Shown: positions 49,613 to 58,868, counted from the first letter of the stretch. The stretch: 64,000 nucleotides of DNA from Mycobacterium bohemicum DSM 44277 (GCF_001053185.1 NZ_CSTD01000005.1:270035-334034); one strand, 5' to 3'. Notes: generated by a model not told the origin, from the sequence alone. Numbers and translations are program-made.

Positions 49613-51027
49613 ATGCCCCCCGGCCTGGACGACCTGAAAAAGATTGTGGGATCGAGCCACGTCGTCACCGACCCGGACGTGCTGGCCGGCCGCAGCGTCG
49701 ACTACACCGGCCGGTATCGCGGACGGGCCGGCGCCCTGGTGCGACCGGCGTCGGCCCAGCAGGTGGCCGAGGTGCTGCGGGTGTGCCGGGACGCCGGGAC
49801 CCACGTGACCGTGCAGGGTGGCCGCACGTCGCTGGTGGCCGGCACGGTCCCCGAGCACGACGACGTGCTGCTGTCCACCGAGCGGCTGAACTTCGTCGGC
49901 GACGCCGACACCCTGGAACGACGGCTGGAGGCCGGGGCCGGCGCCACGCTGGCCCGGGTGCAGCGGGCGGCCACCGCCGCCAAGCACCCACCCAAGCCCT
50001 TCCCCGACGACGCGCCGACCGCGGTCGTCAGCAAGGAGATGGACAAGGCCTGGTGTTCGGGGTGGACCTGGCCGCGCGGGACACGGCGACCGTCGGCGGC
50101 ATGGCGTCGACGAACGCCGGCGGCCTGCGCACCGTTCGCTACGGGAACATGGGCGAGCAGGTGATCGGCTTGCAGGTGGCGTTGCCCGACGGCTCCCTGG
50201 TGCACCGCCACAGCCGCGTCCGCCGGGACAACACCGGCTACGACCTGCCGGCGCTGTTCGTCGGCGCCGAGGGCACCCTCGGGGTGATCACGTCGCTCGA
50301 CCTGCGGCTGCACCCGTCGCCGGCACACCGGGTGACCGCGGTCTGCGGCTTCGATGACCTCGAGGCCCTGGTGGAGGCCGGCCGGAGGTTCCGGGAGGTG
50401 GACGGCATCGCGGCGCTGGAACTGATCGACGGGCGCGCGGCCGCGCTGACCCGCGAGCACCTGGGAGTCGGCGCGCCCGTCGATGGCGACTGGTTGTTGC
50501 TGGTCGAACTGGCCGCCGACCACGACCAGACAGATGCGCTCGCCGCCCTGCTCGCCGGGGCCCGGCTGCGCGGCGAACCCGCCGTGGGCGTGGATGTTTC
50601 GGCGCAGCAGCGGCTGTGGCAGCTGCGCGAATCGCTGGCCGACGTGCTCGGCGTGTACGGGCCGCCGCTGAAGTTCGACGTCTCGCTGCCGTTGGCGGCG
50701 GTCGGCGAGTTCGCCAGGGCGGCAACGGCTTTGATCGTAGCACGGGTGCCCGACGCGGTGCCGGTGCTGTTCGGTCACGTCGGCGAGGGCAACCTGCATC
50801 TCAACGTGCTGCGGTGCCCGGCCGACCGGGAGCCGCAGGTGTACGCGCCGGTGATGGAGCTGATCGCGCGGTGTGGCGGCAACGTCAGCTCCGAGCACGG
50901 CGTCGGCACCCGCAAGCGCCCCTACCTCGGCATGTCGCGCGAGCCCGCCGACATCGCCGCGATGCGGACCGTCAAGGCGGCGTTCGACCCGACCGGATAC
51001 CTGAACGCCGCGGTGCTGTTCGACTAG
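49613..51027 (+). pseudogene. FAD-binding (D-lactate/glycolate-type) oxidase, Rv0161 homolog, split by a 65-nt insertion
   Basis: The N-terminus (MPPGLDDLKKIVGSSHVVTD, QGGRTSLVAGTVPEHDD) reads in one frame to VQRAATAA at 49981. The rest (GLVFGVDLAARDTATVGGMASTNAGG to YLNAAVLFD) is in another. Removing exactly 49982-50046 (65 nt) restores one 449-aa frame matching recalled Rv0161 at that point. The enzyme would be a flavoprotein of the GlcD/FAD_binding_4 plus FAD-oxidase_C type that oxidises a 2-hydroxyacid. As sequenced the product would be truncated near 50164. The stop codon lies in a 53-bp repeat. Confidence 0.85.
49982..50046 (+). other. 65-nt insertion inside the flavin oxidase gene
   Basis: The segment begins AAGCACCC and ends ATGGACAA. 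In the frame of the upstream part it reads KHPPKPFPDDAPTAVVSKEM, which looks like normal protein sequence, not a transposon end. It does not resemble the 53-bp repeat downstream of the same gene. Its length (2 modulo 3) breaks the frame. No target duplication longer than AA is visible. Confidence 0.65.
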
Positions 51028-51139
51028 TCGACGATCGCGAGCGCGGGGGACCGGGCGAAGCGGGTCGGCGATTCGACTAGTCGACGATCGCGAGCGCGGG
51101 GGACCGGGCGAAGCGGGTCGGCGATTCGACTAGTCGACG
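51019..51139. repeat. 53-bp MIRU-like tandem repeat (two copies and a partial third)
   Basis: Copies at 51019-51071 and 51072-51124 are identical apart from flanks, followed by the first 15 nt of a third (51125-51139). Each carries the palindrome CGACTAGTCG, giving a TAG stop on both strands. The first copy supplies the stop of the flavin oxidase (51025-51027) and the third the stop of the convergent TetR (51130-51132). Unit size and gene-end position are typical of mycobacterial interspersed repetitive units. Confidence 0.85.
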
Positions 51140-51669
51140 CCCTTGATCCCGACCGCGTGCCGCAGCTGCGCCAGGAACTGGTCGGCGTCGTCGCTGCGGA
51201 CGATGTAGTGCGAGATCGCAATTCGGATCACCGTCGCCGCCTTCACCGCGGCGTTGGGCCCCGACAGGTGGCGTTCCAGCCCGGCGCGCATCTGGGGGAT
51301 GACCCGCGACACCTGGGCGATGGTGTACTCGGGTTCGACGTCGACCATGCGCACACCGGAGTACGAGTCCTGGTACTCGACGATGAAGCGCAGCACGGCG
51401 TCGAGCCGGTCGACCCCCTTGAGGCCTTTCGTCGCCTCGGCCAGCCCGCTCTCGAAGGCCTGCCGCTCGTAACGCGAAAACGCCGCCATCAGTTCCTCTT
51501 TCGAGGCGAACCAGCGGTAGAGCGTGGGCCGTGACACCCCGGCCTGGGCGGCGACCTCGGACAAGCTGAGCTTGGTCTTGCCGTTCCGGCCGAGCACCTC
51601 GGCGGTGGCGGCGAGGATGCGCTGACGGGTCGAGGCGTCGACTCCGGTCGCGTTCGCCGGCTGACTCAT
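51130..51669 (-). CDS. TetR family regulator of the 51-64 kb catabolic cluster
   Basis: The 179-aa protein begins MSQPANATGVDASTRQRILAATAEVLGRNG; the helix-turn-helix is KLSLSEVAAQAGVSRPTLYRWFASKEEL. The compact ligand domain ends QLRHAVGIKGVD, with its stop inside the 53-bp repeat. It lies downstream of the SMP-30 and thioesterase genes on the same strand (31-bp gap), so it is probably in their operon and would be autoregulated through the motif at 53350. Confidence 0.88.
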   Translation of the reverse strand: MSQPANATGVDASTRQRILAATAEVLGRNGKTKLSLSEVAAQAGVSRPTLYRWFASKEELMAAFSRYERQAFESGLAEATKGLKGVDRLDAVLRFIVEYQDSYSGVRMVDVEPEYTIAQVSRVIPQMRAGLERHLSGPNAAVKAATVIRIAISHYIVRSDDADQFLAQLRHAVGIKGVD

Positions 51670-51700
51670 AACTGAGACTCTACGAAGTATCCCGCGGCGG

Positions 51701-52513
51701 TCACGTCGGCCGCCTGCGCACCAGCACCGACTGCTGGATGGCGCCGACCGCGCCCCGCTCGTCGAAGAGCGTCCCGACGGTCGTCCCGATGCCGTCCGGC
51801 CCGTAGTTGGTCTCCGCGCGAATGCCCGTCCACTCCCCGTCCGGGATCCGGAACACGTGCACGGCCAGGTCGGTGTTGAGGAAGGTCCACTTGGTGATGT
51901 CCAGTTTGCTGCCGATGCCGTTTGCGCAGTCGGCCACCGCGAACAGGCGTTCCAGCGGCGTCATGGTTTCGCCGTTGACCAGGTCCACCGTCGGCTTGAT
52001 CCAGGATTCGCCCGGGCCTTCGTTGAGCGGCTCGGTCAGCCACCGCCAATCCAGGCTGTGCACGTAGTTGCGGTCCCAGTCCCGCTCCAGGTTGCGGCTG
52101 CGGCCCTCGGACAACGAGCGCGGCGGCGGCGGCGCCGCGTGGGCCAGGGAGGACGTGTCGAGCTGCTGCAGCCGCCACCCGCTGGCCCGGGCGACGGGCC
52201 GGGGCTGACCGTCGGGACCCGGCCCCAGCATCTCGGCGCCGACCAGCTCGATCTGCTTCCCGCCGCGGTGCACACAAGCGCGGACCCACATGTCGCCCTC
52301 GGCCGGCACCGGGCCCAGCAGGTCGATGACGACCCGGCTGAGCCGGGTGTCGTCGCGCCGGGCGCACCGCTCGAGCGCCCGCACCAGCAGAGCGGACACC
52401 GGTGCGGCGTGCTGGATCGCCGCGGTCCAGGTGCTGCGCACCAGATCGGTGGCCGCGAACTTCTCGCCGAGTGGGTCGTCGGCGTCGATCAGCTCGTAGT
52501 AGGAGTCCGTCAC
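51701..52513 (-). CDS. Acyl-CoA thioesterase-like protein (double hotdog)
   Basis: The 270-aa protein begins MTDSYYELIDADDPLGEKFAATDLVRSTWTAAIQHAAPVSALLVRALER, the N-terminal hotdog of TesB-like thioesterases (PF13622 type). The second hotdog includes LERLFAVADCANGIGS and IRAETNYGPDGIGTTVGTLFDERGAVGAIQQS. It probably hydrolyses acyl-CoA esters in the cytosol; chain preference is unknown. It is 15 bp downstream of the SMP-30 gene and 31 bp before the TetR. Confidence 0.83.
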   Translation of the reverse strand: MTDSYYELIDADDPLGEKFAATDLVRSTWTAAIQHAAPVSALLVRALERCARRDDTRLSRVVIDLLGPVPAEGDMWVRACVHRGGKQIELVGAEMLGPGPDGQPRPVARASGWRLQQLDTSSLAHAAPPPPRSLSEGRSRNLERDWDRNYVHSLDWRWLTEPLNEGPGESWIKPTVDLVNGETMTPLERLFAVADCANGIGSKLDITKWTFLNTDLAVHVFRIPDGEWTGIRAETNYGPDGIGTTVGTLFDERGAVGAIQQSVLVRRRPT

Positions 52514-52528
52514 GGGTGGCCTTACGAC

Positions 52529-53338
52529 TCAGGGCAGTCCGGCGCCGGGGACGGCAACGGTCACGGCGTCCAGCTGGGACGCCCGGGTGCCGGCCAGGCG
52601 CTCGGGGTAGGCGTCGGTACTTGTCAGCAGGAACAACGTTCGGCGCTGCGGGCCGCCGAGGGCGCACGCGATGGCCACCCGGTCACCCATGTCGATGCGG
52701 TCGGTCACCGCGCCGCCCGCGACGACGCGCTCGAACTGGTGGGCCAGCGTCATCGAAGTCCAGACCCCGCCCTCGGCGTCCAGGGCGATGCCGTCGGGCG
52801 GCCCGTCGAGCCCGTCGGCGAACACCCGGCGGTCGGTCAGCCCGCCGTCGATGGTGAAGGCGGTGAGCCGCCGGCCGGTGGACTCGGCGACGATGAGCTG
52901 CCCGTCGGGCGTGATCACCATGCCGTTGGGGAAGTCCAGTTCGTCGGCGACGATGCGGGCGCTGCCGTCGGGATCGAGCCGGATGATCACGCCGCCGGAG
53001 AAGGCCTGGCAGCCGATGTAGGCGCGGCCGGTCTGATCGACGACCATGTCGCCGAGGCTGGCGGGGGCCAGGTCGCTGAGGTCGGCGATGGTCGTCACGG
53101 TGTCGCCGTCGTACCGCAGGACCTGCCGGCTTTCGGTCGAGGCGATCAGCAGCGAGCCGTCGGGGCTGAACCCCAGGCCGGCGGGGCGGTGGCCGGGCAG
53201 CGGAACCGTGGTCAGCGTGCCGCGCATGTCCGCGGTGTGGACGGCCTCGCCCAGCATGTCGGAGAACCACAGCAGCCCTTCGAACCAGCGTGGTCCCTCG
53301 CCGAAGCAGAATCCGTTGGCAAGAGGCTTGGGGATCAT
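52529..53338 (-). CDS. SMP-30/gluconolactonase/LRE family protein
   Basis: The 269-aa six-bladed beta-propeller has the metal-site motifs FGEGPRWF (Glu ligand), DFPNGMVITPDG (Asn) and GLDGPPDGIALDAEG (Asp), the known divalent-metal set of SMP-30 lactonases. It would hydrolyse a sugar or other lactone. ATG 53338 is 12 bp from the 28-bp motif. It starts the minus-strand operon SMP-30, thioesterase, TetR and is divergent from the TesB gene. Confidence 0.87.
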   Translation of the reverse strand: MIPKPLANGFCFGEGPRWFEGLLWFSDMLGEAVHTADMRGTLTTVPLPGHRPAGLGFSPDGSLLIASTESRQVLRYDGDTVTTIADLSDLAPASLGDMVVDQTGRAYIGCQAFSGGVIIRLDPDGSARIVADELDFPNGMVITPDGQLIVAESTGRRLTAFTIDGGLTDRRVFADGLDGPPDGIALDAEGGVWTSMTLAHQFERVVAGGAVTDRIDMGDRVAIACALGGPQRRTLFLLTSTDAYPERLAGTRASQLDAVTVAVPGAGLP

Positions 53339-53349
53339 CCGCTCTCGCC

Positions 53350-53377
53350 TTTACAAAGCATCGGCAAAGTGTCACGC
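53350..53377 (+). promoter_or_regulatory. 28-bp motif, copy a (upstream of SMP-30 operon)
   Basis: TTTACAA-N9-AAAGTGTCACGC. It lies 12 bp upstream of the SMP-30 start, where a bound repressor would block the minus-strand operon. The same motif with the same spacer occurs at 53480 and 60075. Confidence 0.6.
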
Positions 53378-53479
53378 ACCGCCGCGGCCGGTGTCAATCT
53401 CGGGGCCCACCGTCGCGCGGCGTGCGCCGATGGCCGGTCAGCGGGTCTTGCGTTGCCCCTCTGCGCAATACGTAACCGC

Positions 53480-53507
53480 TTTACAATTCTTGCTCAGAAT
53501 GTCACGC
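53480..53507 (+). promoter_or_regulatory. 28-bp motif, copy b (upstream of TesB operon)
   Basis: TTTACAA-N9-AGAATGTCACGC ends 31 nt before the TesB start. TTTACA and CACGCT are 17 bp apart, so the element also has promoter geometry, with TGT before the -10-like hexamer. Confidence 0.6.
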
Positions 53508-53538
53508 TGAGCCGTCAGCTGCTCCTACCCGAGGCGAG

Positions 53539-54426
53539 GTGGATTTGACCACGGATTCTGATCAGACGCAGTGGTCGGTGGACAGCCTGCTCGACCTGTT
53601 CGACGTGCAGGGCGACGGCGCCGACCGGTTCGTCGCCGAGACCGGGATCGCCGGCCAGGACGGCCGGCACGTGGTCGAGGGCACCCAGGTGGTCGCGCAG
53701 GCGATTGTGGCTGTGGCCAAGCGATTCCCGGACAAGTCGGTGCGCTCGGCCCACGCGGTGTTCTCCCGCGCGGTGGCCGTGGGCCCGCCCGTGGAGCTGG
53801 TCCTCGACGTGATATCCGAGGGCCGGTCGACGGCCACCGCGATCGTCGCGGTGCACCAGAACGGCCGGCGCTGCCTGAGCGTGACGGTGCTGGCCGACGT
53901 CCCGACCGACGACGTCATCCGCCACCACCTGCCGCGGCCGGACGTGGTGGCGCCCGCCGACGCCAACCCGTGCGAGATGCCGATGGCGGGGCGCGAAGTG
54001 CGCATCGTCGACGTCGTGGACGTCAACAGCCCCGACGAGGTGGGCCCGCCCGAGCTCTACGCCTGGGTGTACTACGAGCCGATCCCGGCGCGCGACGACC
54101 TCGCCAAGGCCCTCATCGCCTACTTCACCGGCCATCTGGGGATCTCCACCACCATGCGCGCCCACCCGGGCATCGGGACCAGCCAGGCTCACCTGACCGT
54201 GTCCACCGCCCCGATGAGCATCTCGGTCGCCTTCCACGAGCCGGTGCGCTGGGACGGCTGGCTGCTCTACACCCACGAGAGCACTCAGGTGGGGTCGGGA
54301 ATGTCCTACGTGCGGGGCGCGGTGCACTCCGAGGAGGGGGAGTTGCTGGCCTCCTTCGGGCAGGAGGCGCTGATCCGGCCGCTGCGCACCAGCGACACCA
54401 GCATCGACGCCCGGTCGCGTTTCTAA
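53539..54426 (+). CDS. Acyl-CoA thioesterase II (TesB family)
   Basis: The 295-aa double-hotdog protein starts at GTG 53539 (TTG 53545 possible). It has VEGTQVVAQAIVAVAKRFPDKSVRSAHAVFSRAVAVG and DELYAWVYY-like pairing, and ISVAFHEPVRWDGWLLYTHESTQVGSGMSYVRGAVHSEEGELLASFGQEALIR, the TesB C-terminal hotdog. It releases CoA from acyl-CoA. It leads a plus-strand operon with the F420 enzyme and acyl-CoA dehydrogenase and has motif b just upstream. Confidence 0.86.
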   Translation: MDLTTDSDQTQWSVDSLLDLFDVQGDGADRFVAETGIAGQDGRHVVEGTQVVAQAIVAVAKRFPDKSVRSAHAVFSRAVAVGPPVELVLDVISEGRSTATAIVAVHQNGRRCLSVTVLADVPTDDVIRHHLPRPDVVAPADANPCEMPMAGREVRIVDVVDVNSPDEVGPPELYAWVYYEPIPARDDLAKALIAYFTGHLGISTTMRAHPGIGTSQAHLTVSTAPMSISVAFHEPVRWDGWLLYTHESTQVGSGMSYVRGAVHSEEGELLASFGQEALIRPLRTSDTSIDARSRF

Positions 54427-54438
54427 GGCCTGGCGCGC

Positions 54439-55359
54439 ATGCGTTTCGCGATCACCCACCCCATGCACAGCCATCCCTACAACCCGGAGTTGGCGGCGGG
54501 CGAGGGCATCGCGACGATCGCGGCGGCGGCCGAGGCGGCCGGCTTCGACGGGTTCGGTTTCACCGACCACCCGGCGCCGTCGCAGCGGTGGCTGGAAGCC
54601 GGCGGCCACGACGCGCTGGATCCCTTTGTCGCCCTGGGGTTTGCGGCGGCGCGGACGACGACGCTGCGGCTGATCCCCAACATCGTGGTGCTGCCGTACC
54701 GAAACCCGTTCGTGGTGGCCAAGTCCGGTGCGACGCTCGACCTGCTTTCCGGCGGACGGTTCACGCTGGCGGTCGGCGTCGGTTATCTCAAGCGGGAATT
54801 CGCGGCGCTCGGGGTCGACTACGACGAGCGGCTCGAGCTGTTCGAGGAAGCCCTGCAGGTGATTCGGGCAATCTGGACCACCGACGATATTTCGTTCGAG
54901 GGCAAGCACTTCAGTGCCCGCGGCATCACCGCGCACCCGCGGCCGGTCAGCCCCCCCCACCCGCCGATCTGGATCGGCGGAAACACGACGTCGGCGCGCC
55001 GGCGGGTGGCGCAGTACGGCGACGGCTGGTGCCCGTTCCCCGCGCCCGCGATGCTGGCGAAGACGGCGGGCACCGCGTCGCTCGAATCCGAGGACCGGCT
55101 CGCGGCCGCGATCGACGATCTTCGGCGCCGCTGCGAGGAGGCGGGCAGGGACCCCTCGACGGTCGACATCACGTTCACCAACTTCGCCGGCGGCAGCCCC
55201 GCCGACGACGGGTTCGACGCCGACGCGTACCTGGCCGGTCTGGAAAAGCTTGCGGCGCTTGGGGTCACCTGGGTTCAGGTGGGTCTGCCCGGCGACAGCC
55301 TCGGCCACGCGGTGGAAATCATCGACCGCTTCGGAAAACTCGTCATCGGCGCGGCCTGA
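54439..55359 (+). CDS. LLM class F420-dependent oxidoreductase
   Basis: The 306-aa protein (MRFAITHPMHSHPYNPEL) has the luciferase-like fold: AAGFDGFGFTDHPAPSQRW, RLIPNIVVLPYRNPFVVAK, GGRFTLAVGVGYLKREF, and HPPIWIGGNTTSARRRVAQYGDGWCPF. The family uses F420 (or FMN) to oxidise or reduce alcohols, ketones or enones. It starts 12 bp after TesB and ends directly at the next ATG, so it is in the same operon. The substrate is unknown. Confidence 0.86.
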   Translation: MRFAITHPMHSHPYNPELAAGEGIATIAAAAEAAGFDGFGFTDHPAPSQRWLEAGGHDALDPFVALGFAAARTTTLRLIPNIVVLPYRNPFVVAKSGATLDLLSGGRFTLAVGVGYLKREFAALGVDYDERLELFEEALQVIRAIWTTDDISFEGKHFSARGITAHPRPVSPPHPPIWIGGNTTSARRRVAQYGDGWCPFPAPAMLAKTAGTASLESEDRLAAAIDDLRRRCEEAGRDPSTVDITFTNFAGGSPADDGFDADAYLAGLEKLAALGVTWVQVGLPGDSLGHAVEIIDRFGKLVIGAA

Positions 55360-56523
55360 ATGGACTTCTCACGGGTCGCGCTCTCCGCCGACGACGCTGC
55401 GTTTCGGGACCGGACCCGGGCCTTCCTCGCCGAGCACGTCACCGAGGACGTGCTGCGGCGCGACCGGGAGTTCGGCGAAAACTTCGACGAGGGCGTGCAT
55501 CTGGCGCTGGGCGAGGCCGGATACCTGGCCGCGGACTGGAAGCTCGAGTCCGAGGGCGGGTTCAACGCGCTGCGGCGGCGCATCTTCGAACTGGAGATCG
55601 CGCGGGCGCACACGCCGTGGTACCACTGGGGCACCACGTCGGCCGTCGCCCGACTGGTGGCGCAGTTCGGTGCGCCCGAACTCACCGAGCGGGTGCTGCC
55701 CGGTGTGCTGTCCGGCGAGATCCGGCTCTGCCTGGGCTATACCGAACCCGAGGGCGGCTCAGACGTCGCCACCTGCAAGACGCGCGCGGTGCGCGACGGC
55801 GACGGATCCAGCTGGGTCATCAACGGCGCCAAGATGTTCACCTCGAACGCGCAGAACGCCAGGTACGTCTTCCTGCTCACCAACACCGACCCGCAGGGCG
55901 CCAAGCACAGGAACCTGACGATGTTCCTCGTTCCGCTCGACTCGCCCGGCGTCGAGATTCAGGGCATCCGCACGGTGGACGGCGACCGCACCAACATCGT
56001 CTACTACAGCGACGTGCGGGTCGACGACTGCTACCGGATCGGCGAGGTCAACGGCGGCTGGACGGTCATGCGGTTCGCCCTGGACGCCGAGCACGGCATC
56101 GTCGACCCCGAAGACCATGGCCTGCAGAATATTTCGACGATGTCCGGCCATGCCGCGTTGATGGCCGAGGCGGTGGACAAGGTGGCGGCCGTCGTCGGCG
56201 AAACCGGCGACGAGTCGGTCAACTACCGCCTCGGGCGCGACGTCGCGCGGATGGAGGCGGCGCTGTCGACGCCCGGCATGTACGGGCGCGTCGCGCTGGC
56301 ACAGACGATGCGCGACATCTCGCCGGACCTGATGGACCTGCAGGGCGCCGCGTCGGCGCTGCCGACCGACACCCGCGGTTCGGCCGACCGCGCCGACGGC
56401 GGGGCCGCGGAATACCTTTTCCGGCTGGCCGTCCCGATGGGGATCTACGGCGGCACGCTGGAGGTCTTCCGCAACATGATCGCCCAGCACGAGCTCGGGC
56501 TCGGCCGCCCCAGTTACGGCTGA
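55360..56523 (+). CDS. Acyl-CoA dehydrogenase family protein
   Basis: The 387-aa protein begins MDFSRVALSADDAAFRDRTRAFLAEHV and shows LCLGYTEPEGGSDVATCKTRAVRDG (FAD-binding), WVINGAKMFTSNAQNARYVFLLTNTD and IYGGTLEVFRNMIAQHELGLGRPSYG. The middle helix set is less conserved than in FadE dehydrogenases, so it may act on an unusual CoA thioester. It abuts the F420 gene and overlaps the convergent DUF427 gene by 10 bp. Confidence 0.87.
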   Translation: MDFSRVALSADDAAFRDRTRAFLAEHVTEDVLRRDREFGENFDEGVHLALGEAGYLAADWKLESEGGFNALRRRIFELEIARAHTPWYHWGTTSAVARLVAQFGAPELTERVLPGVLSGEIRLCLGYTEPEGGSDVATCKTRAVRDGDGSSWVINGAKMFTSNAQNARYVFLLTNTDPQGAKHRNLTMFLVPLDSPGVEIQGIRTVDGDRTNIVYYSDVRVDDCYRIGEVNGGWTVMRFALDAEHGIVDPEDHGLQNISTMSGHAALMAEAVDKVAAVVGETGDESVNYRLGRDVARMEAALSTPGMYGRVALAQTMRDISPDLMDLQGAASALPTDTRGSADRADGGAAEYLFRLAVPMGIYGGTLEVFRNMIAQHELGLGRPSYG

Positions 56524-57194
56524 GGAAGTTCGGCCACGACGTCGGCGCAGGCCGGGTCGAAGCTCAGAAACCCTTTGATCGGAAGGCTTTCCGGGGGCGG
56601 ATCCGCGTAGCTCCAGGCGATGTCGTCGACGACGCTGCCGTCGATGGCGGCCGACCAGTAGGTGGCGTAGCCCTTGTAGTTGCAGTAGCTTTCGGTGTCC
56701 GAGCGTTGCAGTAGTTCCGTGCGCACATGGGCGGGATCGACGTAAAGCCTTGGCTCGAGCGCGGTTTCGAAGAGGATCACCGTGTCGTGCGTGTCGACCA
56801 GCGTCGTGCCGCCGACCGTGACCCGCAGGAGTCGTCGCGTCGGGCGGCAGTCGACGCGGTGATAGGGGTTCGGCGGGTAGTGGACGAGCCGGCGGCCCTC
56901 CTCCAGCCAGCTGTCGACCGCGTCCCAGCGCACCCGGACGAAGCCGGGCGCCTCGGGCTCGGGTTCTGCCGGAAGGTCGCCGACATCGTCAGCGGGGAAG
57001 GCGTAGCCGAGCGGGTGGCCGCGCCGGTGCACCATCAGCGCGCTTTCCGTGTCGATGACGAGGCGCCCGTCCTTGACGGCCTGGACGCGCCGCGGGTGCG
57101 GTTCGATGTAGGTCCCGATGTCGGCGGGCAGGGGAGGGCAGAACCGCCCCGCCGGATCGCCGCTGAGCGGACCGCGGCCGGCAACCAGAGTCAT
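56514..57194 (-). CDS. DUF427 protein, two-domain form
   Basis: From ATG 57194 (MTLVAGRGPLSGDPAGRF) the protein is 226 aa with two DUF427 units: RRVQAVKDGRLVIDTESALMVHRRGHPLGYAFPADDV, and LLRVTVGGTTLVDTHDTVILFETALEPRLYVDPAHV with SYCNYKGYATYWSA and DIAWSYADPPPESLPIKGFLSFDP. The second matches the single-domain Rv0140 homolog earlier in the window. Function is unknown. A longer upstream frame is not supported by an RBS. Confidence 0.85.
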   Translation of the reverse strand: MTLVAGRGPLSGDPAGRFCPPLPADIGTYIEPHPRRVQAVKDGRLVIDTESALMVHRRGHPLGYAFPADDVGDLPAEPEPEAPGFVRVRWDAVDSWLEEGRRLVHYPPNPYHRVDCRPTRRLLRVTVGGTTLVDTHDTVILFETALEPRLYVDPAHVRTELLQRSDTESYCNYKGYATYWSAAIDGSVVDDIAWSYADPPPESLPIKGFLSFDPACADVVAELPQP

Positions 57195-57277
57195 GCCGTC
57201 AACCCTTCCAGACCGGGCTATCCACAGGCCGCGATTGACGGCTTGATCCGTCGTACCCCGGTGGCATACTCGCACAC

Positions 57278-58868
57278 ATGTTCGAAGAATTGCGTCAACT
57301 GGGCCCGGCCGCCCTGGTGGAGGCGGTCGAGTCGATGCAGCGCCAGGAGTCGAGGCTGGTGGCCCGGCGGTTGGCGGCGGTTGCGGCGCTGCTGAGGCAT
57401 CGGGCCGCCGCGGCCGAGCGTTCCGGGGAGTGCCCGGAGTACGCGGCGATCGACGCGTTCGAGCGGACCGCCGCGGAGGTGGCCGCGGCCATGAACCTGT
57501 CGGCGTCGGCGGCCGGCTACGTCGTGTCGTATGCGCAGGCGTTGGACACCAGGCTGCCGAAGATGGCGGCCCTGCTTGCCGAGGGCAAGACCGACTGGCG
57601 CACGGTGCGCCTGATCATCAGCCGGACCGACCTGATCACCGACGAGCGTCCGATGGCCGAGCTCGATGCCTCGCTGGCCGCACGCATCGGGAACTGGTCC
57701 AACTGGTCGCGGCAGCGGATTGTCAACGCCGTGGACGCCGCGGTGCGCGCCGTCGACCCCGATGCCGCCCGCGAGCGACGGGAAGCCGCGGACAAAGACC
57801 GCTACATCGCGGTCACCGCTGGGAACAACGGGATGGCCGAGGTGCACGGCGCGGTCGCGGCGACGGCCGCCAAGGCGTTTGACGGCCGGCTTTCCCAGCT
57901 CGCCAACCAGGTGTGCCCGGCGGATCCGCGAACGATGGACCAGCGCCGCGCCGACGCGTTGACCGCGCTGAGTCAGGGGATCGCCCTGGCGTGCGGCTGC
58001 GGGCGAGCCGACTGCCCCGCGAGAACCGGCGACGAGCCCGCGCGGGCTGCGGGCGCGACGCGCGTCGTGATCAACGTGGTGGCCGCCGACGACACCGTGC
58101 ACGGGGATGGCGCCGCGCCGGGGTATCTGGAGGGGCACGGGCTGATCGACGCCGACGAGGTCCGCGAGCTGCTGGCCGCCGCGGCTGCACGTCGTCGACC
58201 CGGTCACGAGCCCGGTGGACGCCTTGCGCTATCAGCCGACGGCCTCCCTGGAGCGCGCGGTGCGCTGCCGGGACTTGACCTGCCGCTTCCCGGGGTGCAG
58301 CCGACCGGCCGCCGCCTGCGACCTGGACCACACGGTTCCGTTCAACCATCAGAATCCGGAAGCCGGCGGGCTGACGGTGTACCAGAACCTGAAATGCCTT
58401 TGCCGCCAACACCATAGGCTGAAAACGTTCGGTGGATGGCGGGACACCCAGTTGGCCGACGGGACGATCGTCTGGACGTCGCCCGCCGGGCGCACCTACC
58501 GGACCTCACCCGCGGGTGCCGACCTGTTCCCGCAGACGGGCCGTCCGGCCTGCGGGCGGCCCGAGCCGAACAGGCAAACCAGATCACGGCGGCGCGCCAA
58601 CCGGGTGGCTCGCGCGCGCAAGCACAACCGGGAGCAGCGGCCCGTCAACGAGGCCCGGATCCGGCTGCAGGAAGCCAGAAAACGAGAGATCGAGGCGCGC
58701 GAGTTCCGAAACCACATGCGGAGCATGCTGTTTCTCTTCAAGGGGGCGCCGAGCACGAGCCCGTTCTGCCGCTGGGTGAACGATCCGCGCGAGCCGGAGG
58801 AGTTGCCCGACGATTGGCGGCCGGACGATCCGGCGCCCGATCCCTTGCCCGACGATCCGCCCTTCTAG
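57278..58868 (+). pseudogene. DUF222/HNH endonuclease (13E12 repeat family), frameshifted
   Basis: The DUF222 part runs from ATG 57278 (MFEELRQLGPAALVEAVESMQRQESRLVARRLAAVAALL) to LIDADEVRELLAAAAA near 58180. The expected continuation RLHVVDPVTSPVDALRYQPTASLERAVRCRDLTCRFPGC lies in another frame and ends at 58868. It carries the HNH site CRFPGCSRP-CDLDHTVPFNH-NLKCLCRQHHRLKTFGGW and a charged tail. A 2-nt loss in a GCGC run (58178-58184) would explain it. These proteins are multicopy in mycobacteria and often decay. A sequencing indel is the alternative. Confidence 0.82.

Noticed and set aside
49982..50046. MIRU element as the source of the 65-nt insertion
   Set aside because: It shares no visible sequence with the 53-bp repeat at 51019 and lacks the CGACTAGTCG palindrome.
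51019..51139. CRISPR array
   Set aside because: The repeats are directly adjacent with no spacers and there are no cas genes.
51024..51221. Small minus-strand ORF across the 53-bp repeats
   Set aside because: It only translates the repeat units and the end of the TetR gene in another frame.
53571..56714. 1047-codon open frame on the plus strand
   Set aside because: Same reason: low-complexity composition and overlap with three recognisable genes in another frame.
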